From assembly GCA_021234155.1 (NCBI GenBank), contig JAJEKV010000109.1, forward strand, positions 1,593,736 through 1,657,735: a stretch of DNA of 64,000 nt, in the 5' to 3' direction. The position numbers were made by a program, and so were the translations under genes. This document shows positions 31,425 through 42,237 of the stretch, piece after piece (positions within the stretch are counted from its first letter, which is position 1; each line of letters starts with the position of its first letter). The stretch is from Isoetes taiwanensis (taxonomy: Eukaryota > Streptophyta > Lycopodiopsida > Isoetales > Isoetaceae). The notes beneath the pieces are model-generated. The model was given only the letters and a program-made list of their open reading frames with translations, was not told the DNA's origin and did no database searches.

Positions 31425-32332
31425 GGAAGTGTGTGAAATCAGCAATAATATAAGTTCACTTTCAGAATGAGTGCCATCTAGGATGGAAAAGGTAAAAAAG
31501 AGCTATTTGGTCAACATAGATAATCCAGTGGACGATTATGAGCACCCATAATACGCAGAGCAACCACTTCTCAAAGAGGTTTCGCAGGGGAGAAATTAAA
31601 TTGGCTCTGAAGCATGCCAAGGCCATTGCTGACTAAATAGAAGCCCAATGCAATTGTACTAAATAATGAAAACAGAATGTTCCCTCTAACCGCTTCGCCC
31701 CACATCGTGGCCGTTCAATAGAAGCCCTTCGATAGAACCCTATAATGAAAAGATCCACAATGAAAGTTAATGGGTGCAGAAGGAGAATATTTCTAAGTAT
31801 CTTGACCATCCATTCGATCCAACAATTGAGAATGAAAATTGATGACATACTTTCAAAATCCCTTTACTACAAATAAAGATTCTAGAGATCTGCTCTTGGG
31901 CCTGCTGCATCTTGCTCGATATTCAAAATGGATGTGGTGTGTCTTCATTTAGTCCTACGTTGTTGCAAATGATGTTGCAGAAACTTATAACTATTCTTTC
32001 AGGTGTTTCTGAACCTGCATGACTTAAAAAAGGCCATAAAATATTGTAAAGGATCTAATAAGACGCACCCAACAACAATCTGGGCAGAAACTTTTCTGAT
32101 TGATCTTCAACACGGATATAATAAACCTTTCTCTAGATGGTCCTTAGTAATTTGAGAGGCTAATGCCTCGGCTGGAATTAATAAATATTTAGGATGAGAG
32201 TTGATGGAATAAAAAAAGCAAAATAGGAAGAAAATATACTTACCAGCAATTAAGAATATCTTATCGTGCACGTGAATCACCCCAGAAATCATGCACCCCA
32301 ATCATACGCCTGTGAAGACATAGACATTGCAT
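31425..32332. other. Interior of the inverted repeat and unassigned flank
   Basis: No gene seen. The frame at 31848-31633 (minus) has no family motif. Confidence 0.4.
31887..31944 (-). repeat. Right arm of the 57-bp inverted repeat
   Basis: Contains GCTGCATCTTGCTCGAT and GATGTGGTGTGTC, complementary to the left arm. Confidence 0.6.
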
Positions 32333-32407
32333 TAGCACTTAGCTCAGTTGGTTAGAGCGCCCGTTTAATAAGCGAGAGGTCTTGAGTTCGACTTCATAAC
32401 AAGTTTC
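32333..32407 (+). pseudogene. tRNA-Ile(AAU)-like sequence, decayed
   Basis: TAGCTCAGTTGGTTAGAGCG is a near-perfect tRNA D-arm (A box). The anticodon loop TTAATAA gives AAU. GAGTTCGACTTC resembles a T-loop/B box. The anticodon stem has a mismatch, the T stem barely pairs and the acceptor stem does not. It is a tRNA relic or a SINE head rather than a working tRNA. Confidence 0.6.
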
Positions 32408-32478
32408 ATGATCTATATGCATCAAATCTCATCAATGATACAGTTGGAAGCAATGTACTTAGGAGCCATCAATCCTGA

Positions 32479-32785
32479 CGGCAAGCATATGAAGGAAGAT
32501 GTAGTTTGAGTCAATTATCTAAGGCAATTACTAGTTAATTAAAGAGTTTCATAATATTTTTTCGAAACCCTGACCCGACCGCAAGCATATGAAGGAAGAT
32601 GTAGTTTGAGTCAATTATCTAAGGCGAGTTTCATAATATTTGTTCGAAGCTTTGATCCAATAGCCAAGATTCACTTGCTTCAATCCCACGGTCAAAAGAT
32701 TTTAGAGTTTCATAATATTTTTTCGAAGCTTTGATCTAATGGCCAAGATTCACTCGCTTCAATCCCACGGTCAAAAGATTTTAGA
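32479..32785 (+). repeat. Compound tandem repeat
   Basis: A roughly 47-bp CGCAAGCATATGAAGGAAGA... block occurs at about 32479 and 32580. A roughly 78-bp GAGTTTCATAATATT...CACGGTCAAAAGATTTTA block occurs at about 32627 and 32705, with a partial copy at 32546. Confidence 0.85.
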
Positions 32786-32935
32786 AGGGGGAAAGAGAAA
32801 ATGACAGAAAGGGGAGGAGGAAAGGGGAGAAAGGGGAAGGGCAAAGGGGGAAAAAGGAAATGGATAAAAGAGGGGGAAAGAGAGAAAGCGGAAAGAGGAG
32901 GAAATGTAAAAGGAAAAGGAAAAAATGGCTAAAAA
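32786..32935 (+). other. 150-bp near-homopurine tract
   Basis: Almost only A and G on the plus strand, with GGGGAAAGAG/GGGGAGGAGG-like runs and few pyrimidines. It starts directly after the tandem repeat. Such tracts can adopt triplex (H-DNA) structure. Confidence 0.8.
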
Positions 32936-33371
32936 ATTTCGTCCCATGGAATCACACATATAGCTTCTTGTGACGATAAGTGCATTCTGCGCATTTTGGA
33001 AACAAAATTTTGCTCACGTACTAACTCATCCTAAGCGGAGGCATTTGATTCGGTTTTAGTTTGCAACGATTGGAACCTCTCTTCACGTCTCATTAAGCCT
33101 ATGGAAGTGGTCTAAACCAGTGGTGAATGCGGTGAGATATCTCAAGTCAAAATTTCGACCAAAATCTTTAAGCGAGGCACAATCAAGCATTATTGCGTAG
33201 TTCTCGCATTGATTTCTGATGCGTAGAACAAAAATAGGCTGCATGGCTGCGTGATTCTTTAGCGTGATTGTCGCGATTCAACGGAAACAAAAATAATTAA
33301 TTAAAGATGAAATGAAATGAAATTAATTTGACCCACGAGGAATTTTTCTGTGGAATCCCAAAAGAATTAGA

Positions 33372-33475
33372 GAGGAGGTTAGCCTCCTGCGGCGAGATTA
33401 TGGGAAATAGCCCTCTCGGTAGAGAGGGTTATTTTCTATGATCTACAAGAAGAGGATTATTTCCTCTATAAACTA
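33372..33475 (+). other. Three consecutive short hairpins
   Basis: GGAGG-TTAG-CCTCC, then AATAGCCCTCTC-GGTA-GAGAGGGTTATT (an 11-bp stem with one G-T pair), then GAGGA-TTATT-TCCTC, within about 100 bp. No gene is seen in the surrounding 33000-33549. Confidence 0.6.
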
Positions 33476-33549
33476 TAGTCGGCAATTTATCGCCGTGGAT
33501 TGATGCCTTGAGGTCTACTTTGGCAAAAGACACGTATTTTTGAAGAACC

Positions 33550-33555
33550 ATTACT
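33550..33555 (+). repeat. Left target-site duplication of the Copia element
   Basis: ATTACT, repeated at 38020-38025. Copia elements usually make 5-bp duplications, so one base may be chance. Confidence 0.6.
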
Positions 33556-34103
33556 TCTTTGGAAATTGGCATCCGGCATTCAAGCTCTATCTAGATATTA
33601 GTTTTAATGGTTGAATAGATGGCAGAAAATAGAGAAAAAAAGGAAGTAGGTGGGAGTACTTATGAGTGTAAGCGAGGGTGGACCTTGGCGAACCGCAACA
33701 AAAAATGAATCAGCCAGACTGGGCCGGTAGCACAAATCTTGAGGAAAAGCCTTGGTAGGAGAATTTCGAAGGTGTTGGGCATGTCCCAGAGGTGGTGGGG
33801 AGATTCGTGGTGTTGGCGATTTTTGGTAGCTGTTGTGGGTAGGTTTGGCTGATTCTTTAGCATTAAGAATCCGTGATTCGCGTGATACGATCCGGCAAAA
33901 TCTTGTTGTTAGTAAACATGCTTGATTAATGCTCGGGGATAATTTAAGCGGCATAGAATGCGTGGAAAGGCCAGATTCATGTTTGTTCAAAATTAGTGAA
34001 GTCGGCAGCATAATTTGTTGAAGTCGATTCCTGGCTTGATTAGTAGGGCCGAGGCGGTGTATTAGTTTACTTAAGGTTCAAATCCGGGCACGAAATTCTA
34101 ACG
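33556..34103 (+). repeat. 5' LTR of the Copia element
   Basis: Matches 37459-38019 from GAAATTGGCATC to TTCTAAC. The strongest shared block is TTTAAGCGGCATAGAATGCG (about 33943). It ends one base before the primer site. Confidence 0.8.
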
Positions 34104-34104
34104 A

Positions 34105-34113
34105 TGGTATCAG
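34105..34113 (+). other. Primer-binding site, initiator tRNA-Met
   Basis: TGGTATCAG, then GC one base later than the usual TGGTATCAGAGC. Its position right after the LTR sets element orientation. Confidence 0.75.
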
Positions 34114-34114
34114 G

Positions 34115-37100
34115 CGCGAGTTTATTTACAATTTGTGGCCATGGAAAGGGATTTTGCAGCTGATTCCTTTAACTAGTGATTACAGGCTGAGAAATTTGTT
34201 ATTGCTTGAAGAAGTTGATAAAAATTAAAAAGTCGAGACCCACTTATTGTACAAATGGGAAATGTTAATTTACCACGAAGTTAAAGATTCTTGAGAAAGT
34301 TAGGTTCTTTCACAATGGTGAAGAAAAAGCTGAGTTTGGAAAAGCATTGCTATATACTCTGGTATGTTGTTCAATTTAATTTATTGCTTGAGACTTGAAA
34401 TGAGCCTTGGGGTACAGTAAATTTTGATGCATCTCGTTGTGGAAATGGTGGAGGTAATGTGAGAAAAATATATGCTAGGAGAAGGGGGTAAACTATATTG
34501 CTTGGATGCTTTTCCTTGTATTGGGAATATTAGCTCTCTAAATTGTGGCATCACGAGGTGTGCTCATGTGAGTGGCGGAACTATAAAATTATGAGCAAAC
34601 ATGGGTGGTAGAGGTTTTGCCTACCAACTATAGATGCAAGTGAACATAGAATATGCCATGGGTGTATGCTTGGGAAGCCAGGACTAGAAACACTTTTTAG
34701 GTCTCGCATTACTAAAACACTAGAATATTGAACTTGGTGCATAGTGACTTGTGGTAATGCGTGTTCAAAGTATGAGTGGCAAAACATACTTTGCCAAGCG
34801 TTTATAGATGATTTTCGGAGGGCAAAGTGTTATTTTAGAAATCAAAGGATCGAGCATTCGGGCATTCCAATTATATCGCGAGAAGTGAGCGAGAGGCGTC
34901 TAGGAAATTGAAAGCGGCTTGGCGCTCGGATTCGGGGAAGTGATATATGCAGGGCATTCATCTTGATTTTATTAGTGAAAAGGGGTCAGAGCGTCAATTT
35001 ACTTGTAGGCATACCCCACAACGAGCGGTATTCTTCGAGGAAAAACGAGAACTCTCATGGATCATTAAGATCTATGTTAAAATATCGCGAGGGTTACCTA
35101 ACTATTTATGAAGCTGAAGCGATGCAGTGCATGTTACATCGAACAAGTTACCATCATCGGTATTGAAGGGAATTCTGAAGAGGTGTGAATAGACAAAAAG
35201 CGATGCAGTAGAAGATTACTTGACATATGGTTGTTTAGCATATATGCATGTACTAGAGATGCGGTCCAAGTTAGACGATCGAAGCATAGAAACTTATCTT
35301 GTTGTTGGTTATGAGGCGGGGATCTGGTGTATGATCCCAAAGCTGGGAAAATATATGTAGAGATGAGGCGTAGTGTTTGATGAAACTAAGTTTTATAAAG
35401 ATAGAGTTGTGAGACAAGCTTGACACAAAAAGGGAAGAAAATCAACCTTGGGCTCGATTGGTTGGTTTTTGAGGATGATGGCGATGATGTAGAAAGGAAG
35501 AACATCAAGCGGTTGTGCGGGAGCTCAAGAGGTAGAAGATAATGATATAGAGGAGCAACGGAAGATTAGATGGCGAGCTAGAAGATCCCGGATTATGGGG
35601 AGATAAGCTTGGAAGAGCAAAGGCGAAGGCGGTAGAGGAATTAGAGACACTGTAAAGTCTTGGAAGAAGTAGTCCATGGAAAAGCTAGTTTGCATAAAGT
35701 GATGCGAGAAAGATTGAGCGAGTATCTTTGATACATCATTATATGGGAGAAATGAGCGGCGGTAGAAGTACTTTCGGGCGAAGGCCACCATCAGATTTAA
35801 GAGTATAGGTTAGGAGCACGGGAGCAACGACCACCTTACGTGTCAAATATCATAGAGCCTAAAACATATGATGGAAAACATCCAACTCACGGATCGCGGA
35901 TAATAAGTGGAGAAGGCTATGTGTGAAAGAGCTTTCGAGTCATTCGGACACCACAGGTACCTATGATCTTGCACCTCGTAGAAAGAAAAAATGTGATTAG
36001 AGATTGTAGTGGATTTTCAAATTAAAGAAAGGGGCCAGGACAGGGAAAGTTAAGAAAGGTACAAAGCAAGACTTATTTCGTGGTTTTACACAAAGTATGG
36101 TAAAGATTATCATGATACATTTTCTCCTATTGTCAGCTAACAGAGTTTGCGAGCTTTAGTACTTTAGCAGTGGAGCATGATTTGGAACTTGATCATATGG
36201 ATGTAAAAACTGCATTCCCTAAATGGAGATTTGGACAGAAAGAGATCTATATGGAGCAGCCAGTTGGTTTTGAGGTGCAAAGGTGACAAAAGTCACGCAA
36301 ACTAAAAGTAGGTATATAGGCTTAAGCGGTGACTGAACAATGGGCTGCTTATGCATAAATGGATTTCTATTATCTCAAGGATTAGAAATTAGAAAGTGAG
36401 GAGTAATTTGTACATAAAAAGTAAATGGTGAAGTGCATTCTGACTTTATATGTTGATGATTGTGTTATGGTATGACGATCAAAGTATTCTAAATGATTGC
36501 AAAGATATTTTTGAAAATAGATTTCAAATGAGTGACCTCGGTGGCATGAGGAAACTTTTGGGTATGGAAGTTTATAGAGGCAGGACAAGGCTGGGGTGTT
36601 GATCTTAACCGCAGTGCGAGGGCATTAGGAAGATGTGGATGATTTCTTTATAATGAGTATAAGCGATTACCAACTCCTTTATTGATTAATAGAGGATATG
36701 TGGAGATATGTCTCAATAGCGTAGAAGGCAATGAAAGATGCAAAAGAATACCATCTGAAGAGAACTTGTCGGGGAGTTTGCTATATGTAGCCAAATGCCA
36801 TAGGCGGGAATAATGCGTTTCGCATTAAATTTATGAGTAGATATTTGAGTAATCGGTACAGGAACATTGGATGCGACTAAGCGTGTGAATATCACGAAGG
36901 GGTACATTGTAGCGGAATGCAGTTATACTAGGAGTCATGACAAAAATCCTGAGGTGGTCGGTTGTTATGCAGAATTGACTGGCTATACAGATGCAGATTG
37001 GTGGAACTTGAAATGACGCAAATCCACAACGGGATATGCAATGTAAACTCAATGGAGCAGTTATCTCCTTGGGTGTAGCAAGCGAGCTGTGTAGCGATGT

Positions 37101-37395
37101 CAGTAGCAGTCACGAATAATAATATCTCTGCATCTCACGGCAAGCAGGAGAAATCGTTTGGTGACGTTATTAAGAGTGAATTAGGAGAAAAACAAGCATA
37201 CTTACTTGAAATTATATTGTGATAATAGAAGTTGTATTGCCATTGCCAAAAATCTGTCTTACACTCAAGGGCCGAAGCATATTGATCTTCATTATCATTA
37301 CATCGAGAGAAATAGTTGCGGTGAGATTGACTTGCAATATATCCGCAGGGTAAATATGGCGAATATTCTAACAAAAGCATTGAATGAAGCTAAAC
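34115..37395 (+). pseudogene. Copia polyprotein remains (gag end, integrase, RT, RNase H)
   Basis: Integrase: NLVHSDLW (34731-34754) and a FIDDF block (about 34800-34820), then HLRVFGCLAYMH-like sequence with SKLDDRSIETYLVGYE (about 35215-35325) and VVFDETKF (about 35370). RT: GFTQ, DYHDTFSPIV (about 36075-36140), LDHMDVKTAF (about 36190-36220) and LYVDDCVM (36446-36470, the catalytic YVDD). RNase H: GYTDADW (about 36980-37005), TTGYAM, and the open C-terminal frame IKLYCDNRSCIAIAK ... GPKHIDLHYHYIE ... NMANILTKAL (37203-37385). Dozens of frame breaks occur. All three domains are recognisable only piecewise, so the element is dead. Confidence 0.85.
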
Positions 37396-37458
37396 ATGTA
37401 CAATTTAGGATGCGACGGTGGCATTACGGGAAGGAAGATGAATCTTTGGTACGAGGAA

Positions 37459-38019
37459 TCTTTGAAATTGGCATCGGCATTCAGCTCTATCTAGATAATA
37501 TTAGTTTTAATGGTTGAATAGATGGCGTGGCAAGAAATAAGAAAAAAGGAAGTCGATTGGGGTACTTAGAGGTATGAAAAGCGAGGAGGTGGGGCCTTGT
37601 GAAGACCACGGCAAAAATCAGATCAAGCGAGACTTTGGTCGAGGTACAGCCTTTGCCGTCTTGGGAAAAGCCGTGGGAGGCTGAGATTGTTGGGCGTCTA
37701 GGCCGAGAGGAATTCAATTTTGTGGGAGATTAGAGTAGTGTTAGCGATTTTTGGTGACCACTGTTGTGGGTAGGTTTGGCGGTGCTGCGTAGAATCCGTG
37801 ATTCTTTGAAGCGATCGGTAAAATCTTTGTTGTTAGTAGGCGTAGCGATTAATACTTTCGGGGATAATTTAAGCGGCATAGAATGCGTGGAAAGGAGCCG
37901 ATTCATGTTTGTTCAAAAATTGGTAAATTCGGCATAATTTGTTGAAGTCAATTCACAAGCGATTAGTAGGGCGAGTGTAGTGGTTTTATACGGGTTGAAT
38001 CAGGGCACAAATTCTAACA
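37459..38019 (+). repeat. 3' LTR of the Copia element
   Basis: Second LTR; see the 5' LTR. A purine-rich GGGAAGGAAGATG (about 37429) upstream is a plausible but displaced polypurine tract. Confidence 0.8.
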
Positions 38020-38025
38020 ATTACT
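38020..38025 (+). repeat. Right target-site duplication of the Copia element
   Basis: ATTACT, matching 33550-33555. Confidence 0.6.
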
Positions 38026-39202
38026 AGTTTCCTAACTCGATAAAATTTTCTTTGCTTGCTCTGCGGAGCTCCATTCAGTTCGGTCTGAGTAAATAGAATT
38101 TTTCCAAGTACTTTTCGGATTCCACGGCACACTTTTATTCAAAGCGGCCATTTGGATTGAATTTAAGATAAAGAATGCCTTCTTTAAAGCTAAATTATCT
38201 TGTCAATGAGGAAAAAAAGCGGCTGGGTAGAGTTTAGGCTACATAAGCGGGAAAAAGAATCGAGCATGGCTCACGACAAATAGTCTAGCCCCAGGCCTTA
38301 AGCATGGTAGATCTTGGAGAGAGCGAAGGTGAAAGCGGGTTGCTTTTGCACGGAAATGAAAATCGAGCTCAAAATTACAAGCATCACAGGCAGTGAGAAA
38401 AGATATAAACATAAGCGGGGTTATAAGCATAGATACCTTTGTAGACGAGAAAAACTATGACTCGTATTCTTTGAACTTCATCTCCTGCGATTAATGCGAT
38501 CGCAGTTAATCTATGCTGAACTTCATCTCCACTCTATGATTAATGCATCTTGAGAGGATGGTCGAACAAATAGTACGGCAGAACAACTTACGTGAGAGCA
38601 AAAGCAAAGGCGGCGGCTGACATTTGCAAGCCGTCCCACGAGGAGGGAGGCGAGCAGCGGCAGCGGCCCGACGGAAGCGAAAAGAGGGAAAATAGATGGA
38701 GAGCAACTTGGGAAGCACCATTGGCAAGCTAACAGCAAGTAGATTCGAATATTAGAATATTCGGAAGATTATTGTGATAACCTCTAGAGATTATCATGAT
38801 AATCTTCAGCTATCCCAAGTTCCATAATATAACCTATGTTTGATCTAACGGCTAGGAACGGTCCGATCATGATAAATTGCAAGACCTGTGGTTTAAGGTT
38901 GCCGTATGATCAACTGATAAACCCTAAACCGTAAACCTCGCAACTCGAACGGGGAAGCATGTGGAGATTGAACCGCCGGTAAGCCTCATGTTTTTCCATC
39001 TCCTCTTTGCTCAACACTAAATCCAGCTGCACTTCTTTCTATTTAGGATCCTATGGCGTAGTAGAGGAATCAGTTTCTGGCAAAATAGTCCACATAGCCA
39101 GCATGAACTCCACCAGGGAGGTTCATTTGCATTTCATGGGCACAATGGCAAATGCAGTAAACTGCAGTTTGATGTCACACATCAAGCATTTTCCAATTAT
39201 AG
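38026..39202. other. Upstream region of the PPR gene; no coding exon identified
   Basis: Contains a short tandem repeat (GAACTTCATCTCC...ATTAATGC, about 38465-38550), the palindrome at 38763-38806, and short frames without family motifs. The PPR gene's 5' exon (organelle transit peptide) should lie here or further left but is not recognisable. Confidence 0.4.
38763..38806. other. 44-bp near-perfect palindrome
   Basis: A 17-base arm starting GAAGATTAT pairs with its partner ending ATAATCTTC (two mismatches) across a 10-base loop. Confidence 0.75.
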
Positions 39203-41568
39203 AATGCGCAATCAGTTCAGAAGTTTGGAGACTCAAACCCAGGTAAATAAGGATTTGGATGATTCAGACGATGCTGATGAGAACCCCCCAGAACAGGATG
39301 AATTTCCTTCAGATGATGATATGGCCCATCTAGGGGAGCATTCCAGTGATGATGAGGAGCACTTGGATATTTATGGTTCTGAGAAGACTCCTTTCTCTAA
39401 GCTGGTAGAAGAAGCCGCTGATAAAGAAATTACCAAGCCTCTATGGTTACGTTTGGCAACTATAACTGGCCGAGAATCAAAGGTTATGCCAGTCATAGAG
39501 AAATGGTTGAAGGAGGGCAACAATATGGACAGAAGTTTCATTATCGCTATATTACTAGGGCTAAAAAGGATTAAGAGATACCATCACGCACTGGAGGTAT
39601 GACTTGTTCTGTCCATTTTTGATGAAATGCAATTTGCTCTCGCATTGTCGACGTTAAATGTCTAATGATGCATATCTTAGCATGTTGCCTTTATGCTTCC
39701 TGTTGTTGACATAAAATGCCTCTCTTGAGCATTCTTTTTGACTTCCTTAATATCCTTCACTTCTCAAGTCCTTCTTGATGATCCCTGAGATTTTATTGCT
39801 GGGGCAACCAGCTTGCTTGTCTTGAATTCTAAATCTGTGACATCCATTCCTCTAAAATAAAATCGTAGCCAATTCTGTTTCAGCTCTTCGTGCTATTCCA
39901 GACAGCTGCAAAGATTAGAAAGTAGCTATAATCTCATGCGCTTGTTATGAGTTGAATGAGTACGAGGTTGAAGCTTGTACCATTCTATGGGGTTGGGGCT
40001 GGTGTTTCGGCAGGGTCTGTATTTTCTCCATGCCTATCACCTATAAATAAAAAGGAGGGAATCTATTGGAACTGTTCAATCATAATGCGCAACTAATTCA
40101 GCTTCAAGTAGATCAGATGATTCCTAGTAATTCATTCTGAAGCACACAGTTATGGCAGCGAAGAAGGGAATACCAAATCATATTCGCCATTACATGACTA
40201 TAAATGCACTAAATCACATTAATCCATAAATGGATATTAAATAAGAAGCTAGTTAAGACACCAAACCATCTTTTCGCGATGACATGAATCTACGCCGCAA
40301 ATGAATATTAAATAAGAACTCATATCAGCTAGATTGCTATTCTAATGATAATATATATTTAAGATTCAGAGTGAAACCACCATCTATGAGGGCTAGTGCA
40401 CTAGAATCCCCGCCGAACAGCACAAGTATGTCAGGCTGCATGCGTTCTCTATCTCCCATTAGCTGCTCTATTGAAGCCATTTTAGCAAGTAGTAGATAAG
40501 ATATGCATGATCCTCCACAAATATGGAAAATGGACCGAAGAAATTATCAATTAAAATTAATTTCTGTCTTGTATGTCTTAACAGGTCATGAAATGGGTCA
40601 TGGATGAAAAGCCATTTGAGGTATTGTCAAGAGATTATTCACTCTATCTTGATCTACATGCCAGAGCAAGCAATATCGGTAAAATTGAGAAGCTCTTTAA
40701 TGAAATCCCGGAGGATTACAAGAATGGCGACTTGTATAATATACTTCTGTTGATCTACGCGAGGTCTTTAGCTGTTAAGAAAGCAGAGGAAGTGCTAGAA
40801 AAAATTGAAGAGATGGAATTTTTAACAGCATTTTCTATCAATCAAATGATTGCATTGTACAAGCGACGGAACAGCACTTATAAAATCCAGCAGGTGCTTG
40901 AGAAGGCTAAGAGTCATAATGTAAAACCTGACATTTGGACATATAATCTTTTGTTATCATGCAAAGGTAAATGTAAGGATGTTAACGGTATAGAAAAACT
41001 ATGGAAGGAAATGCAAGATAAAGTCCAGCCGAATGAGCAATCATATATCATTTTAGCATCAGTCTACATGTCGAATGGATTACTTGACAAAGCTGAAACT
41101 GCTGTTAGGATTCTGGAGAAGAGGGACTTCAAAAGGTCAGTGTCCTTCCATGACATATTGTTAAGAATGTATACACGATTGGAAAAGCTGGAAGATGTTG
41201 AGAGGATTTGGAAAACTATGCCTGTAAAGACAAGCAGCAGCTATTTTTCACTTCTTGAGGCCCTGTCAAACAAGGGAGAGGTTGAGAGATGCGAACAAGT
41301 TTCAAAAGAAATGGAATCCCTGAAACTTGGGTGGTCATCCACCTTGCGTCGATTCAATGCACTTCTTGGTGCTTATTCCAGAAAGGGGCTTATTGAAAAA
41401 TCAGAGGCATTACTGAAACAAATGGAGTTGTTAGGTTGTAGACCAGATAGAGTCACTGGTCACCATCTGGCAGTAGCCTATGTAAACAGTGATAATGTGG
41501 ATCAAGCCTTAGAGACATTGAGAATCTTTAATGGAACTAAGGACAGAAAGCCTATTCATCATGCATGA
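39203..41568 (+). CDS. P-class pentatricopeptide repeat protein, two visible exons, 5'-partial
   Basis: Exon 39203-39596 follows an acceptor-like CCAATTATAG. It encodes an acidic linker (DLDDSDDADENPPEQDEFPS) and then a conserved segment with PLWLRLATITGRESKVMPVI. The intron 39597-40584 (GTATGA...TTAACAG) joins in frame to 40585-41568, which encodes about nine degenerate PPR units (YSLYLDLHARASNIGKIEKL, YNILLLIYARSLAVKKAEEV, WTYNLLLSCKGKCKDVNGIE and so on). The acidic N-terminal segment followed by short P-type repeats resembles the Arabidopsis PPR596-type mitochondrial family (from memory). Such proteins bind organellar RNA. The stop at 41566-41568 looks premature, because related PPR sequence continues downstream. 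No transit-peptide exon is seen. It is the cleanest host gene here. Confidence 0.78.
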
Positions 41569-41800
41569 AACTATGCTTGTTCTTTTGGAGGGATAGCAAA
41601 AAAGGGATATATTGAAAAGGCAGAAAAGCTGTTTAGTCAATGTAGGTCATTAGGTTACTCAAGAGTCTGCCTCATGGAATGCATTTAAATTTATTGTAAA
41701 CAGGTTATCCTCCATATATGGCTTTGTTAGGAGAATGTGGGCTGACAAGGTTAAACAGATGAAGAAACAAAGCGGCTTTTGGCTGGATTAAATGTAGAGA
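41569..41800 (+). pseudogene. Eroded C-terminal end of the PPR gene
   Basis: Directly after the stop, the same frame reads YACSFGGIAKKGYIEKAEKL, a further PPR unit, then shifts frame to give YGFVRRMWADKVK and ETKRLLAGLN-like sequence, the usual end of this family. At least two frame changes occur, so about 80 residues of the expected C-terminus are no longer encoded. Confidence 0.65.
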
Positions 41801-42237
41801 TTGGATAGGTAATAAGAAAAGTGATGCAGCCAGAATTTGAAAGATTTTGAAGTATATGCTGACTTCAAGACATCTCAGTCAAGGATAGTTCTCATTCGTT
41901 TCTTTGGCCTACTTGAAGATCCTGTGGTGCTCAATTTTCACATATGCTTAAACGTTTGCTTTCTGCTGTTTGCTTTCTGCTGTGCAGAAAAGACAGGTTT
42001 CTGCGAAATGGGTTATTCACGATTCTTCATCTGTTTTTCAAATCTAAATGCAAAGATTGAATGCTATGAGCTCTAACTCTTTGGTGCATACCATGCATAT
42101 AATAAGAAGCAGTTTTTGGTGGAAATGTCTTCCTTTAGTCCTTTGTCCTTCCTTTTCTAGCAGCGGCTAGATGGCAGCTTATCATCTGTATAAATTATAT
42201 GATTTGTTAAGCTGGAAGGATGTAAGTGGGTGATGCT
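41801..42237. other. Downstream flank of the PPR gene
   Basis: No gene seen. It includes the short duplication TTTGCTTTCTGCTG at about 41956-41980. Confidence 0.4.

Larger units (their letters stand above)
33556..38019 (+). mobile_element. Ty1/Copia LTR retrotransposon, complete but decayed
   Basis: Two LTRs of about 550 bp (33556-34103 and 37459-38019), an initiator-Met primer site TGGTATCAG at 34105-34113 and a polyprotein in the order integrase, reverse transcriptase, RNase H (Copia order). ATTACT flanks both sides. The LTRs start TCTTTG rather than the usual TG, so the outer edge may be off by a few bases or mutated. LTR divergence is patchy, with substituted clusters rather than scattered changes. 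Confidence 0.85.

Noticed and set aside
32333-32407. Functional tRNA-Ile gene
   Set aside because: D-arm is excellent, but acceptor and T stems do not pair and the anticodon stem has a mismatch.
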